DNA of 64,000 nucleotides from Zygnema cylindricum. Lineage: Eukaryota > Streptophyta > Zygnematophyceae > Zygnematales > Zygnemataceae. The position numbers and the translations under genes were made by a program. This document shows, piece after piece, positions 35,701 to 48,400 of the stretch (position 1 is its first letter; each line of letters starts with the position of its first letter). The notes beneath the pieces are model-generated. The model saw only the letters and a list, made by a program, of their open reading frames with translations, did not search any database and was not told the DNA's origin. The stretch covers positions 127,001-191,000 of the forward strand of contig JBBHKE010002290.1 of the NCBI GenBank assembly GCA_037447655.1. Reading direction: 5' to 3'.

Positions 35701-38700
35701 AGCCGGAAGAAATAGCCATGAAAGGTGCAGTAAATAATTCTCCTTCAGCCGGAAATGTGAGTGCTGGTGGGAAAGGCTCATTCATGGAAACGTCCAAGGA
35801 CGTGAATAAGGGTAAAGGAAACAAAGAGGGGAGTGAGGGGCTTGATCAGAAGAAGATTAGTCAGTCGATCGTGAAAGAGCAGATTGCGGAGGAGGTCCAG
35901 GGGTCATCTGGGCTTGAGAATTGGACGGCCCAACTGGAGCCTGTGAGGAAATTGGCGACCAATGTGGGAGCACGAATTCGCAACTGCATCAGAGCAGCAC
36001 TTATGTCAGACCCTCCGCCACCTCCCTGGGCTGCCGAAAAGCTAGAATGGGCCATCAGCAAAGAAATCTATAAAGGAAATGCCTCCGGACCCACGAAGGT
36101 AAGAATGGAACCTCCTGACAATAAATCAATAGGGTGGGAGTGGATAAGAAGTGGAAAATCTTAGTCAAGGGGAGGAGGGGAAGAGGAGGATGAGGGTTTA
36201 CTTAACTGTGAAGCCTAGTCAGTCATTCTGAATTGACTGATTCTCTTGTGAATGTCTGATAACACTGAAATGGAGTCAGACACACTAAAGGCTTCTGCTG
36301 TGAAATGTGGACCACAAAGATGGTGTGTTGAAGACGCCTGCAGAGAGATGCTGAAGACAGGAAGACCTTCTACGTTGGTCTCTTTCTTATTTCAGTATGT
36401 CACTGTGATGGGAGTTGGGTAGAGGGCTGCAATCGAAGTGCTGGAGCAGTACCATGGCATGGAAGTAACAAAATACCGTCGGCCCATCAAGGGTGCCTCA
36501 TTTGCGCAAGGCAAACCTAATGCTGCCCTAGGCTCTAATTCTGCATCCTCGACAGTGCATAAGACTCCTATTCCTTCTCAATCTCAATTTCAACCTCATC
36601 CTCATTCTGAACCTCAGCCTCAACCTCGACCTCCATCTCAGCCTGAATCCAAACTCCAGCCTCAGCCTCAACCTCAACCTGAACCCCAACTCCAGCCTCA
36701 GCCTCAACCTCCACCTCCACCCCCACCTCCACCTCCACCTCCATCTCCACCTCCACCTCACCCTCATCTTCACCCTCACCCTCACCCTCAATCTCATCCT
36801 CACCCTCAACCTCACTTTCTACCTCATCCTCAACCTCAACTTCAACCTCAACCTCAATCTCAACCTGAACCTCAGCCTCACTCTCAACCTCGGCCTCAAC
36901 CTCAACCTCAACCTCAACCTCAACCTCAACTCATTCTCAACCGCAGCCTCAACCTCAGCTTCAGTCAAATGCTTGTCTTCAGTCTCCCGATGTGCTCCAA
37001 ACAAGCTCGTTAGCGCAATTTCAGCGAAAGAAGCCGTTTTTTCCCCTTCAGATCCTTCCAGCCTCCACAATGGATGTACCCAGTCCAGATTTTGTTCCTT
37101 CGAAGGGCAAAAAGACCGCCTTAGCGAAGGGCCCGGGCTTTCCCGCCGGGTGGAATGCACGAGCCCTCCCATCTGCAGAGGAGGTCATGCATGGGTGCAG
37201 GGCGGTTCTTGGACAGCTGGCAGCTTCTGATAGGCTGCGTGGCTTCTGTTATTTTTGGGGGATGGGATTGCCTATTTCATCAGATGAGACTGAAGTAGTT
37301 GGAGTGAGCAAAGGAAAAAGTGGGGCAGCTGGCTCCAAGATCACATCAAACACGGTGGAGGAGAGATTGGGAGGGTGGGCCCCACGACCTCCTGTTGCTC
37401 GGCCAATGGACTTCCGCATTATTGATTTACGATTGGCTTCAAAGTCATATGGGGATCTTTGCATGGCGTTTGCTGCAGATGTGCGCCTGGTCAGTAGCGT
37501 TCCGAGACCCTCCTGATTTTATCAAACTAAGGACATGCCAACGAACCCTGCGGCCCAAATCACATCTAGCTGGTTTGGTTAGAGATGTAGGTCTGTTGTT
37601 CCCCGTGAAGTCCAGTTTTTTGAATGGATCTATGAAGCTTTTGGTTGTTACATTTTTCGTAGGGATTCGAGGTGTGATGTCGTTTGTAGTGAGGAGGCAA
37701 CTTTGTATCTTTGGAAGATCTTGCTTGATGGTTATTTTATCCCCTGTCAAGCTGCAGATTTCTGCTTAAGGGTCTTACCTGGGGTCGCTGGAGTGTTTGT
37801 GGTTGACTAAATGATGTTTTTCTGTCCAAGGTTTTGGGACGATGTTGAAATTTTGGCTCTTGGTTTCGACACTGAATGAAAGTGAGGACGTGAATTTGCA
37901 GATTTGGAGAAATGTCCACATGGTTTACCCAAAAACACACCCTCTTCGTGCTGCCGCGGCAGACTTGGCCGCCTTGTTTGATATGCTGTTCGCTGAAAAG
38001 GTCAGGAAGGATGCGCCTATCCTTTCTGTTTTTGACTTCATGTGTTTTTTTCCAAATCTTAACTTCGGTGTGTGAGGCTTAGAAGTTGTTCCAGCTTCCT
38101 TGGCACAGTGCTCTGTGCTCAAGGGTTTTGAAGCCATGAGATTAACTGGTCTCTCCCACTTTTTGCAGGTTCTAGTGCTTTACAAAGATACTACAGGTTC
38201 TCCTTGTTCTTTTGTCAGCAAACCAGCTCCAGAATCGGGAGCCTTTGGCCCCCCATCGGACTCTGGCACGCAGCACGCTCTCCCTGCAGCCCCGGGGAAG
38301 CCTTGGGAAAAGACTGAGACATTAGAAAAATCAAGCGGTGACCCAAGGAAGAGGTGTGAAGGTGGAAAAGGTGGCGTTGATGAATCGCTGATGGTACCGT
38401 GGGAGAAGGAAGGGTGTAAGATATGCGGTGTGGATCAAGATGAGGAAGAAGTGCTGCTTTGCGACAGTTGTGACAAGGAGTACCACATGTACTGCCTCAA
38501 TCCACCGCTAGACAGTGTGCCCCGAGGCGCCTGGTTCTGTCCAGAGTGTGTCTGCAGAGGGGTGAAGCGCAGGAAAAGAATCACTCCGGATACACACAGC
38601 CCCATAGAAAATAGCGAAGACAATGATAGTGGAGGGCTGTTGGAGAGAGTTGGAGATGAGATTGACCATGGGGACTGGGTTGATGCCATTTGTCATAATG

Positions 38701-41700
38701 CCGATAAAAAAAGGGCTATCGGGGAGCTGGAGGAGGTGGGGAAGACTCTTGAATCTGGAATAAAAGTTGAAAATAATGTTGCTAAGGCAGCAGTCTTGGG
38801 ACTAGGGCAGCTGGAGCCTCGTCACTGGTTGGCAGAGAGACTAGGGACGACAGAATATTGGTGCCTGGCAATTGATGAGGTAAGAGACGCCTTATTGGTG
38901 GAATATTGAGTTTGGAAAGTTGAATATTGTTATCATCTGCAAGGGCTACTTTTGCTCATGTTCCCGGCCGCACCAATCCCCCTCCCTCCTCCCTCCTCCC
39001 TCCTCCTCCCTCCTCCCTCCCCTACTGCTGCTGCCTCCCTGGCTGTGCAGCGCGTGGCTCTCCTGAAGCTGCTGTGCTCGGCGGCGCGTGAGACGGCTGC
39101 GGTGCGGGAGTGCACTCAGCAGGCGGCGGCGGTGGCGGCAGCGGTGGTGCGGGAGGGGAGTTTTGGCGCTGTGCAGCGCAGACTGCGCACACCCTCAGCC
39201 GCCAGACGCTCCTCCAAGTTGCCCAGGACACACGCCCAGGAAACAGACCGCAGAAAGGACGGCAAAGAGGAGCAGAAGGAGGAGGAGGAGCAGAAGGAGA
39301 GGATTGATGGATCAGCTACTCAGGAGCAGGGTAACACTGATGCACACCAAATGGAGGGGGAACGCGTCTGTAATGAGGGAATGGAAGCGAAAACTCAAAA
39401 TCCAAATGCAGATTTGGGAATTGATGGCAAAAGGGGGGAGGAATCAGATTGGAGGAAGGAGTCACAGATAGGGAGAGTTACTGGACAAGAGGAAGCTGAT
39501 ATTGAAGAGAAGCGAAGGAGGCAGGAACATGACCAGGAAATGGAATTGGAAGAAGAGACCGGTGGAACGAGGGAGGTTGAGGACACTGGAACCTTTGAAA
39601 GCAGAGGATACGGTGAGGAAACCAGAGGTGTTGAAGGGTTTCAAAAGAAGAGAAAGAGGGAACAGAGTGATGCCACGCAGAATCCTGGAGAGATGTTCGC
39701 GGCAAGCAAACGGTTTGATGTGGAGGGAACAGAAAACAGGGGAGGATTTGCTGGCTCAAAAAGATTGAATGCTGCCCACTTTGAGGAACCAGCCCAAGGT
39801 AAAGGATTAAAAGGTGGCACCGAATCAAGTTTTTATGGTAACCAGGCACGGGTGGGTTCCATCAGGAGGGGGGGCGGGGTATTGAAGGGACGGCGTGAAG
39901 ATGGGCGAGGAAGAGTGTACCTGGGCCAGGATGGAGAAGGGAGGCACTATTGGGGAGTCTCGGGGATGCCTGATGGGCCCGTAGTGCTTATCAGTCAAGC
40001 TGGGAGAAGTGAACAAACAACGACAGCTGGGAATGCTCTTCGGGAGAAATGGGAGACTGTGACAGAGGGAGGAGCTAGTGGTATGGGGCATATAACAGGA
40101 GAGGCTGGGGAATGGTCAAACTGGGAGAATGGTAGCAAATGGTGGGTCTATGAGGGTGTTCAGCAGTTGAACGTGTTGCTGACGTGGCTGAGGGAAAGGG
40201 GGGAGGAGGAGAGTTTCGTATCGGCACTTGATGATTGGAGGGGCGCCAGTGAACTTGGATCCAACCAGGGCCATCCGGGTGGAGGGGATTTGTCAGGAGA
40301 TGCAAATGCTTCAAACGATGAAGGTTTCCTTGAAGACGAAGACAATGCGCCCATCTTCTTGAGCAAAACAAATGCTACGAGCAACCTGGTACGGAAGTTT
40401 GGGGGGGTTAGAAACGCAGTAAAGGAGGACCATCGGGGGGATTTGGCTATCTTAGAAGAGGCCAAGAACATGAGTGAAACTCTCAGGGTTTCCATGAGTG
40501 CCCCGGATGGTGTGCCTGGTTCCATCCTGAAAGAGGGACGCCATGCTGAGGGAGATACTGGGGAGAAAGCTCGTGGAGGAGGAACCCCGAAATTGCTCCA
40601 ACCTTCGCCAACTAAGCAGGAGGCCGGTTGGATCGGCGCAGGCGGAAAGAAGCCCCTCTGGAGGTGCGATTGCCTTGAACCACTGTGGGCTGCCAGGTGG
40701 CACTGCATGATTTGCCATCAGACCTTTCTGGGGAAGGCAGAGTTCCATGTTCACAAAAGCGGTTGTAAGCACACGCTCCGCCCGTCGGTAGCCCCACAGG
40801 TTTGGGACCGCCCTCCACCTTCCGCTCCTTCCGGGGCTTTGGGGCCCCTGGGGCCAACTGGGAAGCCCGATGCAAAGGTCGAAGTTGCGAAAACCCGAGA
40901 GGCCTTGTGGCAGGCAGTCAGCTCCATTTCTGGTGCGAACACCCGTCCTCGTTGGGCTCTTCATTCCCAACAGCAGGTGCAGGGTCACACTGACGATGTT
41001 CAAAAATCGGGATATAGCATGTCAAATTCGGCCGAGGGACAGACGAGTGAGCTTCTACATGGTGACGAGAGGAAGCATTTTGTAGAGTCCAATTTAGCTT
41101 TTCATAGTCACATCTGTCCTCTAGCAGGGCCCCCAGCCTCTCTCCGAGAACGTGTGCAAAGGATAGCGGGGGATTCAGACTTGAAGGTTATCCGATCCTT
41201 ACAGGTTACCCCACTCCTGGATACAGCCCTTTGGGTGAGAGAGTCACCTGTTTTTGCGTGGAATTGTTCAGGTCCTCATGATGCAAGACAGACGTTTCAG
41301 TCAAAAATTGGGAAGATGTTGAGGTGGAATTTGAATGGAACAAAGAGTAGTGAAGGATGGCCTCCTGAGAAGTCTGATGGTGTAGGAGAGCATGGAGGTG
41401 AAAGGGAGTCAGTAGAGAAGGGAGCTCATGTCGAAGATCAGGAGCTAAAAAAGAGGTTGGGCAAGGGAGCGCCTGAGGATACAATGGTCAAGTTGGGCGG
41501 CAGTGAGACATGGGGAAAGTCGGCAACCACAAATAATAGACTGCATGAACTTGCAGACACTTCTTTGTTGACTTCGGATGATGCAAGATTACTGGAAGAG
41601 GAAGTTTCCGAATTGGAGGAGTTGGAGAGCTTACCGGACCATTTGCCAGATGAGAATATGGCTTATCCAAACCTTGTTTCGTCCCCAGAGATGGCAGTGG

Positions 41701-42996
41701 AGAATGACGCATTGGCAGCAAGAACACATGAGAAGGTTGTTGGCGGAGGGTTTGAGATCCTGGAGGCTTCTACTGGTGATGATGACAGAGAAATGACACC
41801 TGAACTGGCTGTAGGTGATTTGTTCCCGGTTTTTGGAGACGACCTGGTTGATGGGAGTGACATGTTAGCCCCTCGTGCACACCTTCTGGGAGATCCTCTA
41901 GGTTTTGGCTTTGAAGGCATTGACCAAGAAAACGATCTCGATGATGATGCTGAAGGCATGGATGAACCTCAGAGCGTTCAAGCTCAAAGAAGAGGCTCTT
42001 ATAGCGGTGGCCGACTGACAAAACGTAGGGAGTTTCATGAACATGGGCACGGTGGTGCTACTGAGTTAGGGGGAGAGGTGATGGGAGTGGATGGGAAAGT
42101 GTTGCTGCGGCACCTGAAGATGGATCTGCTGGACATGGAGGCCGCCCTTTTGCTTGTACCAGAGACCACATGCTCGGCCCGAGGGGCTACAAACCGGCGA
42201 CGGGCATGGAGGGCACTTGTGAAGCACGCAACCAGCTTTGTACAGGTGATATGCTTTGCTTTTGCAGCGGCTGGTTCTTTTTATTTTGGAAAGGAACCTA
42301 TCTGGTTTCTGGTGAGTGACACTTTGCTAAATGAAGATTGATCTGGTTGGTTTTTTGTTGTGTGGAGTTTACCCGTTAAGGGCTCCTTTGACAATATGCA
42401 TAGTGCTTTATGAGGAAACATTTATGATGGTGATTTTGGAGTACAAAGATCACAAATTTTTTCCTGCCGTTTCACAGCAATTGTGTTTTATGTCTTTCCG
42501 GAGTCTGTGCTTTTGCTCAACTTACCTACAGTGAAGACTGCACTCCTGCTGTTGACTTTTTCAGTGATGAACAGTTTCTGATCGAGATGTGTGAAACGCC
42601 ACCTTGGACTGATCCTTTGACGACTCCGTTTCTCTCTCCATGTGGCAGATTGCCCAGGCCACAGTGCTGCTCGAGTGGATGGCGGCTGGTGACCACCTGG
42701 CGCTGAGCTGGCGCTTCTGGCAGTCTTCAGCGTCAGCGATGGCTGCGAGCACGTGGGCTGCTGTGGCGCTGCGAATCCACGCCCTCGACGATGCTCTCAT
42801 CTACTCATCTCTCGGGCATAAAGGCTCCAGGGAGGCCCATGGACCCAGTGGTCTTCAGAAGAAAACACCGGGGGGTTCTGGGAAGCCTCCTACTAAAGGC
42901 ACATCTTCTGTAGCCTCCCCATCAAGTGGTACCAAGAATAAGAAACTTGATGGAGGTGCCAACCGGGTGACACATGCCGGGAAGAAAAAAGAGTAG
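29706..42996 (+). CDS. MBD9: MBD9-like chromatin protein (PHD-FYRN-DDT/WHIM-PHD)
   Basis: Ten proposed exons: 29706-29767, 31536-31857, 32836-33681, 34047-34670, 35433-36098, 36423-37489, 37902-38000, 38169-38879, 39051-42245 and 42649-42996, about 2,646 residues (Arabidopsis MBD9 is about 2,180). All junctions after the first are phase 0. Order: PHD1 (VCGIC split over exons 1-2, then CDVC..H..C..WLCTLC, about 15-60); FYRN (SLGRIDLRPAYH..PVGYK, about 140-190); a FYRC-like and ALPGADRC region; DDT-like VALLQLL; EPVRKLATNVGARIRNC..GNASGPTK; RPMDFRIIDLRLA; PHD2 CKICGVDQDEEEVLLCDSCD (about 1309-1357); ALLKLLC; LGQDGEGRHYWG; a C2-type finger CDCLEPLWAARWHCMIC (about 2005); and the C-terminal LLDMEAAL..RRAWRALVKHA plus LRIHALDDALIY. 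MBD9 binds modified histones and works with SWR1/ISWI remodellers in the nucleus. Oddities: no MBD seen, and a frame break in exon 6. Further 5' exons cannot be excluded. Confidence 0.88.
31066..31106. other. Perfect 19-bp hairpin in MBD9-like intron 1
   Basis: ATGCTGGTCTGCTTGTTTT at 31066-31084 is followed by a 3-nt loop and its exact complement (31088-31106). It lies inside the first intron. It could be a small foldback or a structured RNA element; there is no conserved family to name. Confidence 0.8.
36561..36952 (+). repeat. CCTCAA/CCTCAC hexanucleotide tract coding Pro/Gln/His
   Basis: Part of MBD9-like exon 6. Frame 0 reads PQPQ.., PPPPPPPPPP and HPHPHP. Towards 36930 the reading frame must change from frame 0 (open to 37013) to the frame that carries HSQPQPQLQ.. 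and the conserved EEVMHGCRAVLGQL and RPMDFRIIDLRLA motifs. Both strands are free of stops through the tract, so long opposite-strand frames there are artefacts. Confidence 0.9.
38970..39030. repeat. CCTCCCTCC pyrimidine tract before MBD9-like exon 9
   Basis: A CT-rich tract directly upstream of the acceptor GGCTGTGCAG|CGCGTGG at 39050. It probably doubles as the polypyrimidine tract for the largest exon. The open frame through it (from 38952) is intron sequence. Confidence 0.7.
39051..42245 (+). other. MBD9-like giant exon 9 (1,065 codons)
   Basis: A single stop-free exon rich in Glu, Gly, Arg and Lys. It carries the conserved islands RVALLKLLC at its start, LGQDGEGRHYWG near residue 295 of the exon, QLNVLLTWLRERGEEESF, the zinc-finger-like CDCLEPLW..CHQTF, and LLDMEAAL near its end. 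The sequence between these islands is low complexity and longer than in flowering-plant MBD9. Confidence 0.85.
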
Positions 42997-45444
42997 TGGG
43001 TAGGTTTTTTTGTTCTTTCTGCAATAATGTCGTGATGCCGGGGAAAGAAAAGGTCCAGAGATTCATGTAGGAACTAGGAGGCTATGCTTCTACTTTTTGT
43101 CCAGTTTTTGTTCGGTTCAGAAATTGTATCGACCTATAGTAGACCCGTTTCTATTCTTCCTATTAATGTACCAGATCTCTGTATTGCTGTTTTTTCCCAT
43201 GAGCATCGTCATTGCAAGTTGGACCTTTGAAATGGAGTCAGTTCCACACGTGATTCCTTATGACTTGCTTGCTTTGAGGTTGCACATGGGTTTATGGTGT
43301 GGACACTATTCCTACTGTGCGGTTGACCTGGTTAGCTTGTCCCGTTTTACTTTTCTCCAACAAAGCTTTCACCGAGCATTAGTTCTGTTGCATAGGTTTG
43401 AGGTTTTTGGTTTTTGGTTTTGTATGGATGGATGCGAAGCCACATGACAATGACCGACTCTTTGAAACTCCCTTTCTCTTCCCCCACTCCATTTTCCTTA
43501 ATCTACTTTCTTTCCTCTTCTTGTCCTCACACTATCCCAGTCTTACTCACTTTTCTGCCCTGTTTTTACCATATGGTTATATCCTTATTTGTTTTTTAAA
43601 GGTTTAGACGCCTCTCCCCGTTGAAACATATACAAAAAACATGATTTTTGATCCGTTCGTGCACCTTGCTACGTGCCTCAATTTTGCTCTAGATTGCCAG
43701 CTTAACGAGTACTTCCCAAATTTACAAATGTGGTTGTGACTAATGTATGAATTTACAGTTCTTTACTGTGGCATTGTTTATCTTTGTCCGAAAATTTAGT
43801 TATAGAGGGACAACATTCTGACCACTAGATTTTGAACGACCTTTGGACGTACTTCACTGGCCCTTGCCTCTTCTACCTCTCTACCTCGAGGTGTCGTTGT
43901 ACCACCTTTTCTCCCTTGGAGTGATTTTAGCTCTTTGGTCTCACACGTGCTTACATTAAGCTTACAAGTATTATCTGTCATTTGCTTGTTCCCTCGTTTA
44001 ACTTTTATATAGTCATCAAATGATTTACTATATAATAAAAATTTGTTGGTCTCTTTGAGTGAATTATATCAGTAAATGTTTCAAACTGTTGTCTTTTGTA
44101 TTGTTTTCAACTCTCTTTGAGTGAATTTTATCACTAGATGTTTCAACCTTCTCCGGTAGACTATTTAGAAATACCTTCAACGCTTCACTTCTTCTAATAG
44201 CCGACCAAAAGTAGACAACGTATCGGCCACGGATTGGCCAAAATATAAACCTTTTAACTCCATCGTCTTTAAACGCATTACTCTTATAATGAAATTGAAT
44301 AACTTCTTTTAACACACAATGAGCCTTGTCCTTAACTTCCCTGTTCATTGTACAACTCTTTATCAATCGTACAGTGGTTGCTATATCCTTGAGATGCCAC
44401 AATTTCCTCTCTGTATTTCTTCTCCGTTGGATATCTTCCACAACTTTTGTAGATCAGAATTTCGTTGATGAACTTCTTCTGGATGGCGTAGCTGAACTCA
44501 CACTCGAATACACTCGACACTCAAAGATTCACAGCCATAGAAGTTCTCGACCAAATACACATATATTAAGCTAAAGCCTTTCTCAATCTCACTCTTACTA
44601 AATTCTTCTCTCACAACTGTACTTAGGATACAACTCATGGAATAACTTGCCGCGATAGAACATACAACGCGACAAGCACTTCTTTACATACCAAGACGTA
44701 TGTAGGCAAATCTAAACGTAAACGACAGTGTGTGTAGGCCACAAACTAGAAACGAAACATAACCTAACCAAAACACTCACGAGAACATTAGATTCTCACA
44801 ATGAAAATCCTAACAGTTGCCGTTGCATCAATAGAGTTCGTATGAAAATGTCAATTTCCGTACTTCTTATCTAAAGTTCATTATCATGAGCAATACGATA
44901 GTCAAATATAGTATGACTAGAAATTGTATACGATATTGTCGATACTGAAGATTCCCCACTTGTCTACACGTGTCACCTTAAGAATTCGACAGACTGTTAC
45001 GTATCGTGTACAAAGGTAAATGTGATGCAGCCATGTCATCCTGTTATACGTGGCTTAAAGCGCCCAGCTTCGCTGAATGATCGACGTCAGGGAGAGCCAC
45101 TGAGATCGCGGAGTTTAGGAGTTCCGACTCGATGCTACAGTACTGTAGCGTTGCCACTTTCCGCGATGTGTTCTGTCCGCCACGTGCCTCCAGGAGACTC
45201 TTCTGTGAATCTGCCCTTCTCTTGGACCGTTGCGGACTGCATAACACTCTTTTGGCTCTTTGCTGGAAGGGCAGAATTTCACCAATCGTGACTCGCCGCG
45301 TCAAGCCTGCTGAGGATCTTTGAAGTCGTATATTTCATAAATTTTCATGATTCTCTCCTGATTCTACATGTTGCAATATTCTGTTTTTCCTTTTAACTTG
45401 AAAACAGCAACATTTAAAAGTTGGTCATGTAATAGTGTGTCAGA
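42997..45444. other. Intergenic region between MBD9-like and PhoD-like genes
   Basis: The 3' UTR of the MBD9-like gene probably occupies the first few hundred bases. A 59-bp imperfect tandem repeat ('ctctttgagtgaatt.tatca') lies at 44052-44150. On the minus strand, 44441-44064 encodes a 125-residue frame (LWHLKDIATT.., FIFWPIRGRYVVYFWSAIRRSEALKVF) that looks protein-like but is not recognised, and a continuation in another frame lies at 44520-44332. This could be a decayed gene or element fragment. About 45010-45440 should contain the PhoD-like promoter. Confidence 0.4.
44064..44520 (-). pseudogene. Unrecognised protein-like fragment
   Basis: Two overlapping minus-strand frames (44520-44332 and 44441-44064) have ordinary amino-acid composition, with aromatic and charged residues spread evenly, unlike the AT-rich noise around them. 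I recognise no domain. The overlap in two frames suggests a decayed coding segment or two exons without clear splice sites. No start or neighbours support a live gene. Confidence 0.2.
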
Positions 45445-48400
45445 ATGGCTGCAGCGATTAGGGCTGCATCTTGTTCCCTCCTTCCGCTTATCGTACTGCT
45501 GGGCTTCGCTTCTGCTTTCATTGATAGCACAGGAACGAGAGAGGGTGACGTGTCAGCCGCCGCAAAGCTAGCCAATCAGAATGCGTTGACGAGGATTGCT
45601 TTCGGTTCATGTCGGAATCAAAGCGCTCCACAGGTTTCTGCTTTTTAAAGCCAAATCAATCATGGAAATATCAATGTATCAAGTCAATGTACCAACTACT
45701 GGTTACTAGTAGTATATTTGCCAATGCTTGAATCTGTGGAAGTCTCAGTTATCATGTCTATCAAGTTTAGTTTTGTCAACACCTGTGAAAAAGCTGCAGC
45801 TAAAGGTACTTATCAGGTCTATGTAAAGCTCCATATCTTTATCTCATCCAGGAATCTTGTTTAGTGAAGGAAATAATCAATCCATTCAGAGATTGTTGAG
45901 ATTATGTCAATCAATCGTAGGTTTCTAAAAAACGCCACCCCTGATAGTTTTTGCTTCGATGAAACATTTAAAAGAAAAGGAAAGTCACGATTGCCCCGAT
46001 GAATATCATCAATTTTTTAGGCTGGCCAATTTTTTTCTTACAAGGGTTTGAGATTATGTCTTCTCCTCGAGTGTCTTTCACTGCCTGGTAATTGTTTACT
46101 GAAAACTGTTTTTAAATCTGACTGATTTGTCTCTGACAGCATTGTATCTTGGGTCTCATAACATCTTTAAATAAATTTAACCAATCGTCAGATCATCCTT
46201 CTTATAAACAATGGCCGCAGTGCGGTAATTCCTTGCAACATGATTTTGCCAGCGGGAACCAGGATTGAAATGACGACGGATAATGAGCGGTTAACTTCGA
46301 CTTGATGATGCTTTTTTTCTTCGCGAGTTGGCGATATCTCGAGAAATCGCAATTCGCTCGAACGCCACCAGTTCTGGTGATCGTGCCTCCTGGCATGGTT
46401 TCCACAGACATCAGCAGGTTATGAATCGGGCCAAGTAGACTTTCTTTTTCTAAATTAGATACGACTTTTTTATCGGATAACTTTTGTACACCTTATAGTT
46501 GATATTGCTCGTTCCTCACTTGCCAGAACTTTACTGTGTAGATTGTCTGGACTTTGAACTTGAAATATTGAGTTTCACTCTTTTCATAGTTGGTTGTGTT
46601 TCCTTGTCATTGTATGTTCTATTGTTTCTTTTGTTCATGACTCCCTTTGTTTAAAAGGCTTTGTTTTGTATGGATATGCAAGTGAAGAGGTGGTGACAGG
46701 ATTTTGTTGTTTGGTTTCTTTGCTGCTTGGTAGTCAATGGAGACAATAAGCTGTAGAAATTAGGTGTCTTAAAGATGATTGAACGCTTATGGATAAACTC
46801 TAGGGGAGTGATTCACCATGCCACCTGAATCACCTTGTTTTTGTCCTTTTTTTATATTTAACAAATATAGTTGGCAGTTTTATTTTGCATCTTCCCACGT
46901 GTATCCAAGATTCATGGCAGGATGGTTAAGTAACTGCTTTTTTCGTATTTGTCATGTTGACCGACCTTAGTTTGCCAGATGAATATCATTTGCTTTTTTC
47001 TGGAATCTTGTCCACCTTTTCTTAAGAGGCACAACCATGAACTGATGTTGTTTGTGTTTTGTTGTGCAGCCAATATGGGATTCAATTGTTTCATTAGATC
47101 CCCAAATTTTTATTTGGCTGGGTGACAATATCTATGCCGATGTGAAGAAGCCGCTGCATCTCTTTGGATCGGAAGCAAATGTGGGTCTTTTTGCGAAGGC
47201 GCCACATTTCCTGTCAGTGTCGCCTGAGGAAATGAAGGAGAAGTACAAGGAAGGCCGAGGACATCCAGGCTATCATGCTTTACGGTCCAGAGCGAAGGTA
47301 TATACTGACTTGTCCCAATGGTGTATTCAATGTCTTCCACCTGATAAGTCTGAACTGACTCGTTCTTCTGTGGATGCCCATTCTTTGCTTGGTGGTCAAA
47401 AGTTTATAATTGGCGAGAAGTTGCAGGCAGTTGAGAGGAAATTCGTCCTTGTATTGTGCAGCATATGTGCAGATAAAGGAGATCATTTGTTTTCTAAAGA
47501 AAGGTCTAGGCTGATGAATAGAGTTGGATTTTACTCCACAGTTACTTATTTTCCATTCGACCTGAAAAGCCGTGCCACAAGTGAAGAAGCTCAGGCTTAG
47601 TGTGACGTGACGTGACGTATGTGATATTGTGTGATGTGATGTGATGTTATGTGTCGTGACACAACATGACATGACATGATGTAATGTGACATGATGATGG
47701 GACGTGATGTGACATGATGTGAAGCGACACAATGTGATGTGATGTGGCAGGTGATTGGCACGTGGGACGACCATGACTATGGGCTGGACGACGCGGGAAA
47801 GGAGTTGCCGATGAAGCGCGAGAGCATGCAGCTCATGCTGGACTTTCTGGATGAGCCCCAGGAAAGCCCAAGGTGCATTCACTGGAATAGATATTCCCCT
47901 AATCACTACTCACTTTTCCCACTTATTGTTGCTGTCGTCCTATTGTACATTACTTCTTTTATTGGCCGTCTGTTCCAGATATGTGTTGGTTATCAAGGGG
48001 GAGCGACTTTGACGCTGACCACATGAAGGCACAAAATGTGCTGCTGACCCCTTTTGTTTCTGTGAAGGTGTGACTGGTCCCATTTGTTCCCTGGAGGGTT
48101 CTTGCAGGAGACGGCAAGATGGGGTGTACACATCGTACACCTACGGCCCTCCTGGTAGGCGTGTTAAGGTATATACTGGTCTTTTGAGAGTTTTTTGTGC
48201 TACAGGCTTTTGGGTTTTTGGTCTTGGTAAGGGCTGTTTGGCAGTTTTCTTCCTTCCTGACGCTTATCTTTCACCGTGTTGCAATTGACAAGCAACAAAA
48301 TTGGCACAGGAGAATAGTCCAAAATGATTTCAAATTTTCCAGTTGTTGACTGAAGTCTCGTCATGTTGGCAGGTTTTGCTTCTGGACACGCGCTTTAACC

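Noticed and set aside
36528-37172. Minus-strand frames rich in RLRLRLR and VEVEVE
   Set aside because: Antisense of the CCTCAA tract in MBD9-like exon 6.
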